DNA of 64,000 nt from Nemopilema nomurai (lineage: Eukaryota > Cnidaria > Scyphozoa > Rhizostomeae > Rhizostomatidae), in the NCBI GenBank assembly GCA_003864495.1, contig ML133379.1:458979-522978 (forward strand). The letters are read 5' to 3'. Each line of letters opens with the position of its first letter. Within the stretch, counting starts at the first letter, position 1. The position numbers and the translations under genes are program-made. Below, in pieces: positions 11,673 through 25,617 of this stretch. Below the pieces are notes generated by a model that was given only the letters and a program-made list of their open reading frames with translations, had not been told where the DNA came from and did not search any database.

Positions 11673-14115
11673 ACCAAAGATGCTAAAATTGGTTTACCTT
11701 CTTGTGACACACACGACATACTTACACTTACTGATAAAAATTTTGTCCTAATTCCTAGTTACTGGTTTACGAAGATTTCTTTCCTTCATAACTGCGCCGA
11801 TATATTTATTTATATATTTCTCCACATGACTGTATATTTACATATGCGTTGTTGCATGTACTTCATATTGGGCATGTTGGGGTCGATATTGAGCGAGAAC
11901 CCTCAATGGGAAAAATAGCGAAGACGATGTTTGTACTAAATGAAAGTGTGTTTGTTTCAAATGAAAGTATCTCTATCCGGACACGTTCACGATTAGTTGA
12001 TCTCTCTCTTTTTGAATCTGAGAAGTCGAATTCATCAACATTAAGATTGTCTGACCTTCTCTTGAAGAGGTTGAAATGATTCGACGTGCATTTATCTACA
12101 GAGCCCATAACCCAAATATAACACTTCAAGTTTCATGAGAATTTATCATATTTACATGCTGTTTTACATCAAAACGCATCAAGATGTGATTACATGCTAT
12201 ATTGATGATTATGAAGTGATAGCAAAAAAGCTTCCTTTTTTAAGGAAACCCCAATAAAGTTATCAATTCCAGGTATTAAACTGCTTTTTTATGAGAATAC
12301 AGTGTTTTAACTTTGTATACATTGGAAAACACCAAACTATGATGACATGGCTTATCGTAGATTCTGAAATGATGGCAAAAAAACTTACTTTACAATTTTT
12401 GAAGAAAAACCAAACACTGCTTGTTTCATGGCAAAACAGTGTTTTCACTCTGTTTTACATCAAAGAACACCAGCATATTATGAAACCTTAATTGATGATG
12501 ATTAAATGATATGAAAAGAATCTCCCTTTACAACTCTTGTTGGAAATTACCCAACACTAGGAATCCAAATTAAATCAAAGCTACTTGTCTAATATGAATG
12601 AAATGAAATGCTTGATTATTGATTCTGGAATGTAGAAGTAAACCCAAGTATAACCCTACTTATTTCATGGAAATACAGTGTTTTTGCATCATTTTACATC
12701 AAACTGCACCAAGATATGAAGAAATTCTTGGTTATTGAGTCTACAATGATAAAAAACAGCTTCCTTGACAAGATTTGATGGAAAGTCAAACAAAGTAAAC
12801 AAGTGCTAATAAAACACTGCTTGTTTTATTGGAATACAATGTTTTCACTTTGTTTTACGTCAAACAACACTATCATATAATGAAGTGCTTAACTTTCCCC
12901 TCAAAAATGGATAGAGGTGCAATCTTCTTTTACATCTTTTGATGAACAATCTCAAAAAAGTTCTCAAAGCCAAGAATAAAACACAGCATGTTTAATGGAA
13001 ATGGAGTATTTTCACTTTGTTTTAAATCAAACAACACCATTATATGATGATTTGCTTGATTGTTGATTCTGGAATGATTCTAGCAAAAGCAGCTTCCTAT
13101 GCAAATCTTGATGAAAACCTCAAAAAGTTATCAAACAAAAAATAACACTGCCTGTTATTTGGTAAAACTACAATGTTTTAACTTTCTTTTACATCAATGG
13201 ACATATGATGAAAGTATTGGTTGATTAGATGGAATGATAGCAAAAGAAGCTCCCTTTACAACTTTCAATGAAAATTACTAGACACTAGGAATCAGAATCA
13301 AGTCAAAACTACCTTTTTATTGATAATACAGAATTTCAACTTTGTTATACATCAATTCAATATCAACGCATGGTAAACTGTCTTAACGTTGGTTATAAAA
13401 TGATAGGAAAGTATCAAAATCAAGTCCTAGATTGATTGCTTTCACGGAATTTAGTTTTAGGAAATTGTTTGTCCTCACAAAAACACAAAAAAATATGGTG
13501 AATTTTTAGAAACTTGGTTCTAGAATGATAGGAATAAGAACTTTATTCACATCTCTCGAAGCAAATCAAATAGCTGTGGTGAAAAGGTGCTTTTTCAATC
13601 TGAGAAGTCGAATATTGTCTGACTTTCTCTTGAAGCGGCTTGAAATGTGTTCATCTTCATTTCTCTATAGAGCCTTGAGGGGGAAAGAGCTAGCTCATCA
13701 GCCCCAGTGCTCCAAACTAAAAACAGTGACAATCTCAAACCGAAAAAGCCAATATATATTTCAACATGATCTGCTAAGTGGTGAACTATTTTCTTCGTAC
13801 AAACACCATCAACACTATGCACGACAGACTGTTGATCAACTGACAAATGAGACCAAAATTTGTCACCGATACGATGGAGTAATTTTGGAAAGGAAGTTTT
13901 CTAATAACAAAACCGACACATTATATGGCTAGAACGGCGCTCTTTTCCTGTCACCTAGAAGGGAGGTACGTTGGACTAATAATTTACTGGCACAATGCCC
14001 GATACTTGTGATCGATGAAATGTGTAGCAACTGAACTTAAAGCAGAAATAATGACATCCTTTTAAAATCGTGTGCAGCTATGAGGCCTAAATCAGGCAAC
14101 TTTGGCATTTTTGGT
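11673..14115. repeat. H2A-H4 spacer with satellite, unit 2
   Basis: About 2.4 kb. From about 12150 to 13480 it consists of degenerate monomers recognisable by TTTTACATCAAA, AATGCTTGATTATTGATTC and AACACTGCTTGTTTTATGG. The distal part (13500-13950) is conserved in units 3 and 5 and partly in unit 4. A 135-codon open frame there (13525-13932) changes only by amino-acid replacements between copies and looks noncoding. Confidence 0.6.
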
Positions 14116-14131
14116 AGCTTTTAAAAAAGCT
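14116..14131 (-). terminator. histone 3' stem-loop of H4, unit 2
   Basis: Minus-strand AGCTTTTTTAAAAGCT, 66 bp past the H4 stop. Confidence 0.9.
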
Positions 14132-14197
14132 GTTTTTCTGTGTGCTTGCACTTGGACGAATCTTGAGTGCCGGACAAGAAGGACCAGCAACATGAAT

Positions 14198-15630
<1,433 letters not shown>

Positions 15631-15676
15631 GCAACTCACTCCATCACATCTTGACGGATGAGATTTCGTTTCAAAC

Positions 15677-15692
15677 GGTTTTTTTAAAAACC
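15677..15692 (+). terminator. histone 3' stem-loop of H3, unit 2
   Basis: GGTTTTTTTAAAAACC, 46 bp past the stop. Confidence 0.92.
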
Positions 15693-17511
15693 ACCACGAA
15701 CGCCAGAAACGATGTTTCTCTATCCCGTTGCACACAGCGATATTGAAGATACCTGAAGAAAAATCACATCTACATTTATTTTAACAATTCCACATAAAAG
15801 TTCTCAAAATCAGATCCAAAATTGCCTTTCATGAAATGAACAAAGAGATACGGATTTTTTAACATCATGTGTTTAAAAGAAGCATCACTGCAATTGAAAT
15901 TTAAATTAAAATAATTCCTGATTTTATAAAAAAGTTATTGGAATCCATTCGAAGTAGAACTTACACCAACTGGATCACTGTTTTTGAAACATCTTTAGTT
16001 CCAAATCCCACCTAGCATTAGAGTCCCCCAATCTGGCTAGCCTGTACTTAAAAATCATATGCAATAGCCAATGTTCTTTTGAGATTCTGAGCTTAGAATT
16101 GGTAACTGCGTCATTAATTACATTGGCGAAAGTTAAAACAGTGTTGAATGCATCTCTTCATGGTAAATCCTAAAACTCTTAAAGTATGGAATCCTAGGAA
16201 TAACAACCTTTATACCCTGAAATTAATCAAGGTACTTTTACAATAAGAACTTATTTGAGCCAGAACTTCAAAAAATAGCTTCTTCACATATGCTTATATA
16301 TTAAATTGTTTGAAAATTGATTTGAGAATGATGGAATTGAAAACTCCCTTCACACTCTGCGGTGAAATCCACACATTTTGTGGTTCAAATCAAGTTAAAA
16401 GCTGTTTCTTTTTTAGCATTGAGTTCTTACTGCCCATAAATCTGGTAAATAAGTTGAAACTAATTTTGAATAATGAAAAACATTAGAATAATGAAAAACA
16501 AAACCCTGTTACAGCTCGGTATAAAACTCCATAACTCTGGTCTAAAGCAAGTCTAAACCTGCTTGTTTTTATGGCAGTACAGTATTAGAAATTTTTTTAT
16601 CATAAGAACACCAAACAAAAGTGAATATTTTAAAAGCTGGTAATAGAAAAATGAAAAAAGAAACTTTTTTACAAATTTTTCATGGAATTTCAAAACTTTG
16701 ATCAAGTTAAAATCAAAATTGTTTGTGTTTTGGGAATGTAGGTATCAAATTTGTTTTGCATTAAAACAGCAGCAAAAGTTGTAAATTACTTAAAAGCTTG
16801 TTCTGAAAAGAAAGAAAATATCATAATAAAGTCAAACACTGCTTATTATATAGAAATTAAATAATTAAACTTTGATTTTCATCAGGCAACACCAAAATAC
16901 AGTGAAATGATTACCTGTTGATTCTAGAAATGAAGGATTAAGTGCCTCCTTTACTTTGTATTCTCTCCTAGCAACACCAAATCATAACAGAAACTTTGTA
17001 CCTTTCTTGTTCAATCACAGTAGTAGGAGTTTCTTTTACAATTTTTTGTACAAATTTCAAAAACAGTGATACAAATCAAATCAAATCCATTCGCAGTGAG
17101 GGAATACTACCTGTAAAATTTGATTAACATCAACACATCACCAAATGTTTTCAAAGTTTATCCCAAAAAGTAAGAGATCAAGACTTCTTTTGAAACAAAC
17201 TTTTGAAATTTACACAACTGTGCCATATGGCAAGTGAAAAAGTACTTGTCAAGCCATTTCTTTACTTCTCAATGAAGATCAGAAAGTATGTACTGAAAGT
17301 CTCAAATTGCTTCTTTTTCAATACTTATTTTGCTTCTGTTACGTTCCTAAAGAATTAATAATTTTTTCCTAAACTCTACCCAGCCATCTCACGCCTTTCA
17401 ACAAAGTATCTTAGATGGAAACCTTTGAACCACTCTTGTATTGATACTATCCATATTAGATATAGGTCTCATTTTAATGTTCTCTTGGTCTATGCAGAAA
17501 GCAAACAAGCC
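15693..17511. other. H3-H1 spacer, type A, unit 2 to 3
   Basis: Near-copy of 6190-8020. A short duplication (AATAATGAAAAACATTAG) near 16470-16490 distinguishes it. I see no gene. Confidence 0.6.
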
Positions 17512-17577
17512 ATTCAAAATTTGAGTGATCGATGCAGCCAACAAGGCTTGTCAAGACAAGATATCCAACTATTTGGT

Positions 17578-17593
17578 AGCTTTTAAAAAAGCT
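17578..17593 (-). terminator. second (distal) histone stem-loop, unit 3
   Basis: Extra copy created by the 115-bp duplication. It lies 171 bp past the H1 stop and is probably redundant to the proximal one. Confidence 0.75.
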
Positions 17594-17692
17594 GTTTTGC
17601 ATGGACAGGATGGCGCACTAAGACGAATTCAAAATTTGAGTGATCGATGCAGCCAACAAGGCTTGTCAAGACAAGATATCCAACTATTTGGT

Positions 17693-17708
17693 AGCTTTTA
17701 AAAAAGCT
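17693..17708 (-). terminator. histone 3' stem-loop of H1, unit 3 (proximal)
   Basis: Minus-strand AGCTTTTTTAAAAGCT, 55 bp past the H1 stop, at the normal distance. Confidence 0.9.
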
Positions 17709-17763
17709 GTTTTGCATGGACAGGATGGCGCACTAAGACGAACATGTCTGGAGATCTGAGCCC

Positions 17764-18395
17764 TCAGTTCTTCGACTTGCTGGCCTTGGATTTCTTTGCA
17801 GCAGGTGACTTTGCCGTCTTCTTAGCTGCAGCCTTTTTCGGTTTGCTCTTTCCAGCCACCGAAGCCTTCTTGCTTGCAGCAGCCTTTGGTTTCTTGGCTA
17901 CTTTAGCTTTGGGCTTCTTGGGGGACTTGCTGGCACCAGTTGCTTTCTTCGCTGTCGTTGCCTTCTTTTTCGCGGGACTCTTCTTCACTGAGCTGGTACT
18001 GGCCTTTTTAGCCTGCGTACTCTTCTTAGCCTGTGCTGCTGGCTTTTTCACAGCTTTCTTTGCTGCCACCGGCTTCTTTTCTGCTGCTGCTTTCTTCGCG
18101 GCGACAGGTAGCTTGAACGACCCCGAAGCTCCCACCCCCTTCGTCTGCACGAGTGAGCCCGATGCGACAAGTTTCTTCAAGGAAGCCTTCAGGTTTCTCT
18201 TCAAAGCGCTCTCATCACCAAGGCCTTTGTAATTAGCCTGCAAATACTTGGCAATTTCTGCCTCGACGAGCCGTTTCTTTCCTTCAGGCTTCTGATTGCC
18301 TCCGCGATCATGTCCTTGTATGCAGGATGAGCAGCCGGCTTCTTGGGTGCTGCTGCCTTTTTGGTTTTCTTAGGTGACGCCGCAGATGAATCCAT
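17764..18395 (-). pseudogene. H1: linker histone H1, unit 3 (one frameshift)
   Basis: One base is missing near 18254 (GGCAATTTCTG, where units 4 and 5 have GGCTATTTTCTG and GGCAATCTTCTG), inside the globular domain at SSRQK-IAKY. Upstream the frame reads MDSSAAS...PAAHPAYKDMIAEAIRSL. Downstream 159 codons from QANYKGLGDES to KSKN are clean. The same missing base is present in unit 2, so a shared event is more likely than two independent errors. Confidence 0.88.
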
Positions 18396-18575
18396 AACGA
18401 TATCTTTTTAGGAAATGAGCAAATGGTTCGACAATCTAACGTAAAGTTCTTCGCAACTGCGACACAAAACTGGATGCCCTCCTTCACTTTTGGTCAACGA
18501 TTCAAAATCATTTTGCATCTAGGCGCCAAAATTACACGTGATCGCTGACTGCTCAGGCCAAATGGCCGTCGATGT
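18396..18575 (-). promoter_or_regulatory. H1 promoter, unit 3
   Basis: GGCGCC at 18522-18527 and CACGTG at 18535-18540. Confidence 0.5.
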
Positions 18576-20050
18576 TGTGCTTCTTTGCCAACATTAATTG
18601 GCACAAAGTCATTGAATCAACGCAGACAGATTATTCAAAGTATCGAAATAAAACTCACTATGTATTAATGTCTTCATTAATGTTACTTTTGAGTGTTACA
18701 GGGGATACCTTTGAATGAAATTCTGCACATCGTGTTGTGTTGTTGGAAAATACCTATATTCCCCGTTCAACAAGATTAGTTCCCTCCCTCACCATACTTC
18801 GAAATTATGTTTGATGGCAGTTTTTGAGACCCCCAAACAGTGGCCTGCTGAACAAACTGCACAAACTTTTCGAAAATTTAGGGATCACGAAAAACCAAGT
18901 TGAAATTCGGATTGAGGAAGCACAAGTCTTGATGCCAGACATGATCTGTCATTACAAACTTCGAGTAGGCCAAATGAAGCTGATTCCGAAAAAGCTGACA
19001 ATATGCTGAGGAAATAGACCGTAATGCATAATTATTTTGAAATTTAGAAAGTAGCACTCATTTTGAGCAGGGACATTGTCATTTTGATCTTATAACATTT
19101 CTTCACTGTAAAAAAGGGTATGAAGGTTTTCGTAAATATTTTTTAACAAGGCAAATTAACTGATTTTGATATGATGTACACGAGTTTGTATGTTAACATG
19201 TTGGCCTTGCAATTTTGGGTCAATGCCGATTTCTAGACTTGGCTATTTGATGGTAAAGATAGCAGGAAAAGCATTGAAAAGGTCAATACAACCGGCTCAC
19301 ATGATGGTCCCTCCAGGAGTGTTTCAAAAGAATTCGCTCATGCAAAATGGGCTTTGTATCAAAAACTTGGAAAAAGTTATTCTTGAAAATGCTAGCTAGA
19401 ACATTTTCCTTGGCTGAATTTGGGCTTTCCATAAAATATGTTGGGGCTACCCTCCTGACTTTGTAGATCATAAAACACTTCATCTCTGATCTTATTTTTG
19501 AAACTATTGATGTTTGATGGTAGATGTGCAGTTTCTAGTTTAGGTGGTAGACTGATCCAAATTTATGGGCAACATATGAGAGGTGAATTTTCCCCATGTT
19601 TTTCTCTGGGAAAGGTTGACTCAGTTTGCTTTTAGATCTGAGAGTGATTCAGCTCTGGCCAACAAGTAAGAACAAAATTCAAATACTGATATGTAGGGTG
19701 GGACTGAAGTATGAAAAAAGTTGAAAACCTGTTATTCAGATTCAAGCAAAACCTGATGAAAACATTTATATTGTGCTGCCTGTGTCGTTAATTATTTGTG
19801 GTCCAGTATGGAAACGGAGCACTTCTTGCCTTGTCAAACATGCGAGCACCAGTTCTCAAAAGCACGAGACTGTAGATATATCTTATCTTCGTTTCCCCTT
19901 CGGTTTCAGTTGATAAGAACAACACAGGGCGATGGCACTTTATCGTCTTTGTAGTGAAACAAGACAAAAGTGTGAAGGAAGAAAAATTTGAAGAGAGAGG
20001 GAAACAATTCGTGTGCATTCAAGGATGAGGAAAAAATTGGCGAATTTGGT
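18576..20050. other. H1-H2B intergenic spacer, unit 3
   Basis: High-identity copy of the unit 1 spacer. No supported gene. Confidence 0.55.
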
Positions 20051-20066
20051 AGCTTTTAAAAAAGCT
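20051..20066 (-). terminator. histone 3' stem-loop of H2B, unit 3
   Basis: Minus-strand AGCTTTTTTAAAAGCT, 61 bp past the stop. Confidence 0.9.
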
Positions 20067-20127
20067 GTTTTTTTGTCGACCGTTTGAGAGCAGAATGAAG
20101 CAAACTCTCCAGGGCAGGTCAGGTAGT

Positions 20128-20535
20128 TTACTTGCTGGACGTGTACTTGGTGACGGCCTTGGTGCCCTCGCTGACAGCATGCTTGGCAAGTTCACCGGGA
20201 AGGAGAAGTCGGACAGATGTCTGGATTTCCCTCGAAGTGATCGTCGCCTTCTTGTTGTAGTGGGCAAGTCGCGAGGCTTCTTGAGCGATCCTCTCGAAAA
20301 TGTCGTTGACAAACGAGTTCATGATGCTCATGGCCTTGCTGGAAATTCCCGTGTCAGGGTGGACTTGTTTGAGCACCTTGTAGATGTAGATAGAGTAGCT
20401 TTCCTTGCGCTTCTTCGTCCTTTTCTTTTCTCCTGAGCCGGCCTTGCCACCCTTTTTACCAACTCCTGCTTTCTTCTCTCCCTTCTTGGCGACCTTTGGG
20501 GCCTGTTTTCCTCCTTTAGCTGGGGCGTCAGACAT
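20128..20535 (-). CDS. H2B: histone H2B, unit 3
   Basis: Intact 135-aa H2B, identical to the other four. Divergent partner is the intact H2A at 20872. Confidence 0.98.
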   Translation of the reverse strand: MSDAPAKGGKQAPKVAKKGEKKAGVGKKGGKAGSGEKKRTKKRKESYSIYIYKVLKQVHPDTGISSKAMSIMNSFVNDIFERIAQEASRLAHYNKKATITSREIQTSVRLLLPGELAKHAVSEGTKAVTKYTSSK

Positions 20536-20871
20536 GTTTGCGACTTTTCTCTAAAAATTCACTCAACTCTCGATTCGAGACAAGCAAGTTCGGTTTGATG
20601 GTTTGGCGCCAAGGCACGCTTGCTTTATTTGAGGCCAGCTCGCCTTGCCATCGAGAATGAGCCCGAAGACCGCGTGACCGACCAGGGTCGCAGCCGATTG
20701 GCTGTCTTCGCCTGGTTCGTCGAAATGGCCGACTCGAGCAGGCGACGATTGGCGCGTTTCGAATGAATGCCGCTTTGAAATGTTGCTTTTGGCGGGTACT
20801 ACTAGCAATCGTTCCCTTGCACTTTCGCAGTGAAGTCAACTCGTTTAAGAAAATCTATTATTATAGCAATC
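20536..20871. promoter_or_regulatory. H2B/H2A divergent promoter, unit 3
   Basis: GGCGCC at 20605-20610 on the H2B side. The two ATTGG boxes and TTTTGGCGGG on the H2A side are retained as in unit 2. Confidence 0.6.
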
Positions 20872-21255
20872 ATGTCTGGACGTGGAAAAGGTGGAAAAGC
20901 CAAGGCTAAGGCGAGATCTAGGACATCCAGAGCTGGATTACAGTTTCCAGTCGGACGTATCCACCGATTGTTGAGGAAGGGCAACTATGCCGAGCGAGTT
21001 GGCTCTGGGGCTCCCGTCTATTTGGCAGCCGTACTCGAGTATCTGTCTGCAGAAATCTTGGAGTTGGCTGGCAATGCAGCAAGAGACAACAAGAAGTCAA
21101 GAATCATCCCTCGTCACTTGCAGCTCGCCATCAGGAACGACGAGGAGTTGAACAAGTTGCTGAGTGGAGTCACCATAGCACAGGGTGGTGTCTTGCCCAA
21201 CATTCAGGCAGTGCTTCTTCCAAAGAAGACTGAGACGAAGGCCGCCAAATCATAA
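20872..21255 (+). CDS. H2A: histone H2A, unit 3
   Basis: Intact core histone H2A, 127 aa, partner of H2B. The N-tail [22 protein letters not shown] leads into the fold ([20 protein letters not shown], acidic-patch helix [22 protein letters not shown]) and ends [11 protein letters not shown]. The C-terminus lacks an SQ motif, so it is canonical H2A and not H2A.X; the lysine of LLPKKTE is the usual ubiquitination region. It is one of only two readable H2A copies here. Confidence 0.98.
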   Translation: MSGRGKGGKAKAKARSRTSRAGLQFPVGRIHRLLRKGNYAERVGSGAPVYLAAVLEYLSAEILELAGNAARDNKKSRIIPRHLQLAIRNDEELNKLLSGVTIAQGGVLPNIQAVLLPKKTETKAAKS

Positions 21256-21304
21256 GTCACTTCGCTTCGGTTGGCCATCTCTGGTTATCTTTCCTTTGAA
21301 AAAC

Positions 21305-21320
21305 GGTTTTTTTAAAAACC
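21305..21320 (+). terminator. histone 3' stem-loop of H2A, unit 3
   Basis: GGTTTTTTTAAAAACC, 49 bp past the stop. A repeated CTTCG just after the stop adds five bases relative to unit 2. Confidence 0.92.
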
Positions 21321-24037
21321 ACCAAAGATGCTAAAATTGGTTTACCTTCTTGTGACACACACGACATACTTACTCTTACTGATAAAAATTTTGTCCTACT
21401 TTCTAGTTACTGGTCTACGAGGTTTTCCTTCCTTCATAACTGCGCCGATATATTTTTTCTCCACGTTCTTTATATATTAACATATGCGTTATTGTATGTA
21501 CTTCATATTGGACATGTTGGGGTCGATATTGAGCGAGAACCCTCAATGGGAGAAATAGCGAGGACGATGTTTGTACTAAATGAAAGTGCGAACACGTTCA
21601 CGATTAGTTGATCTCTCTATTTTTGAATCTGAGAAGTCGAATTCATCAACATTAAGCTCGTCTCACCTTCTCTTGAAGAGGTTGAAATGATTCGACGTGC
21701 ATTTATCTACAGAGCCTATAATCCAAATATCTACAGATCATATTTACATGTTGTTTTACATCAAAACGCATCAAGATGTGATTTCCTGCTTCATTGTTGA
21801 TTCTGAAGCAATAGCAAAACACTGATTGTTTTATGAGAATACAGTGTTTCAACTTTGTATACAACGAAAAACACCAAACTATGATGACATGGCTTATTGT
21901 TGATTCTGAAATGATAGCGAAAAACTTCCGTTGCAAGTTAGAAAAAAAAAACTTACGCTTGTCTGACCTTCTCTTGAAGAGGCTTGAAATGTTTGGACGT
22001 GCATTTATCTACAGAGCCCATAACCCAAATATAACACTTCAAGTTTCATGAGAATTTATCATATTTACATGCTGTTTTACATCAAAACGCATCAAGATGT
22101 GATTACATGCTATATTGTTGATTATGAAGTGATAGCAAAAAAGCTTCCTTTTTTAAGGAAACCCCAATAAAGTTATCAATTCCAGGTATTAAACTGCTTT
22201 TTTATGAGAATACAGTGTTTTAACTTTGTATACATTGGAAAACACCAAACTATGATGACATGGCTTATTGTAGATTCTGAAATGATGGCAAAAAACTTAC
22301 TTTACAATTTTTGAAGAAAAACCAAACACTGCTTGTTTCATGGCAAAACAGTGTTTTAACTCTGTTTTACATCAAAGAACACCAGCATATTATGAAACCT
22401 TAATTGATGATTATTAAATGATACGAAAAGAAGCTCCCTTTACAACTCTTGATGGAAATTACCCAACACTAGGAATCCAAATTAAATCAAAGCTACTTGT
22501 CTAATATACACAACTTTAACTTTGCTTCAAACCAAACAATGCTTCATATGATGAATTGTTTTATTACTGATTTTGGAATGATATTAAGAGAAGCTTTATT
22601 TGCATGTCTTCAAAAAGAACTTCAAAATGTTTTCAGACCCAAGAACAACATTGCTTGTTTTAGGGAAATGCAACATTTTAATTTTGTTTTACATCAAAAA
22701 ACACTTTTCTATCACAAAATACTTGATTATTGATTCTGAAATGATTGAAAAAGAAGCATTTTGTCCATGTCTTGATGAAGAACCTTAAAAAAGTTATCAA
22801 ACTCAAGTATAACCCTGCTTGTTTTATGGCACTGCAGTACTTTCACTTTTCTACCCCAAATAACACCAACATATGATGAAATGCTTGATTATTGATTGTA
22901 GAAGTAAACCCAAGTATAACCCTGCTTATTTCATGGAAATACAGTGTTTTCATATCATTTTCATATCAAAGAAATGCTTAACTTTTCCCTCAAAAATGAT
23001 GTAGGAGGAAGCTTCTTTTACATCTTTTAATGAACAATCTCAAAAAGGTTATCAAACCAAAATATAACACTGCTTGTTATTTTGTAGCACTACAATGTTA
23101 TAACTTTCTTTTACATCAATGGACATATGATGAAAGTATTGGTTGATTTGATGGAATGATAGCAAAAGAAGCTTCCTTTACAACTCTTAATGAAAATTAC
23201 TAGACACTGGGAATCAGAATCAAGTCAAAACTACCTTTTTATTGATATGACCTAATTTCAACTTTGTTATACATCAATTCAATATCAACGCATGGTAAAC
23301 TGTCTTAACGTTGGTTATAAAACGATAGGAAAGTATCAAAATCAAGTCCTAGATTGATTGCTTTCACGGAATTTAGTTTTAGGAAATTGTTTGTCCTCAC
23401 AAAAACACAAAAATATGGTGAATTTTTAGAAACTTGGTTCTAGAATGATAGGAATAAGAACTTTATTCACATCTCTTGAAGCAAATCAAATAGATGTGGT
23501 GAAAAGGTGCTTTTTCAATCTGAGAAGTCGAATATTGTCTGACTTTCTCTTGAAGCGGCTTGAAATGTGTTCATCTTCATTTCACTATACAGCCTTGAGG
23601 GGGAAAGAGCTAGCTCATCAGCCCCAGTGCTCCAAACTAAAAACAGTGACAAACTCAAACCGAAAAAGCCAATATATATTTCAACATGATCTGCTAAGTG
23701 GTGAACTATTTTCTTCGTACAAACACCATCAACACTATGCACGACAGACTGTTGATCAACTGACAAATGAGACCAAAATTTGTCACCGATACGATGGAGT
23801 AATTTTGGAAAGGAAGTTTTCTAATAACAAAACCGACACATTATATGGCTAGAACGGCGCTCTTTTCCTGTCACCTAGAAAGGGAGGAATGTTGGACTAA
23901 TAATTTACTGGCACAATGCCCCGATACTTGTGATCGATTGAATGTGTAGCAACTGAACTTAAAGCAGAAATAATGATATCCTTTTTAAATCGTGTGCAGC
24001 TATGAGGCCCAAATCAGGCAACTTTGGCATTTTTGGT
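21321..24037. repeat. H2A-H4 spacer with satellite, unit 3
   Basis: About 2.7 kb, mostly degenerate satellite monomers, with a segment near 21955-22030 duplicating 21660-21720 (GACCTTCTCTTGAAGAGG). The distal 23440-23860 part matches units 2 and 5. I see no gene. Confidence 0.6.
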
Positions 24038-24053
24038 AGCTTTTAAAAAAGCT
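24038..24053 (-). terminator. histone 3' stem-loop of H4, unit 3
   Basis: Minus-strand AGCTTTTTTAAAAGCT, 66 bp past the H4 stop. Confidence 0.9.
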
Positions 24054-24119
24054 GTTTTTCTGTGTGCTTGCACTTGGACGAATGTTGATTGCCGGACAGG
24101 AAGGACCAGCAACATCAAT

Positions 24120-25555
<1,436 letters not shown>

Positions 25556-25601
25556 GCAATTCACTCCATCACATCTTGTCAGATGGGATTTCGTTTCAAA
25601 C

Positions 25602-25617
25602 GGTTTTTTTAAAAACC
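25602..25617 (+). terminator. histone 3' stem-loop of H3, unit 3
   Basis: GGTTTTTTTAAAAACC, 46 bp past the stop. Confidence 0.92.

Larger units (their letters stand above)
17512..17741. repeat. 115-bp tandem duplication over the H1 stem-loop
   Basis: 17512-17626 and 17627-17741 are two near-exact copies of the H1 3' region. Each contains a full stem-loop (17578-17593 and 17693-17708). The other units have one copy. Confidence 0.85.

Noticed and set aside
13525..13932. 135-codon open frame conserved in units 2, 3 and 5 (also 23445-23852 and 58327-58734)
   Set aside because: The changes I see between copies alter amino acids, the frame starts inside satellite-like DNA, and it is broken in unit 4. 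Array homogenisation explains the conservation.
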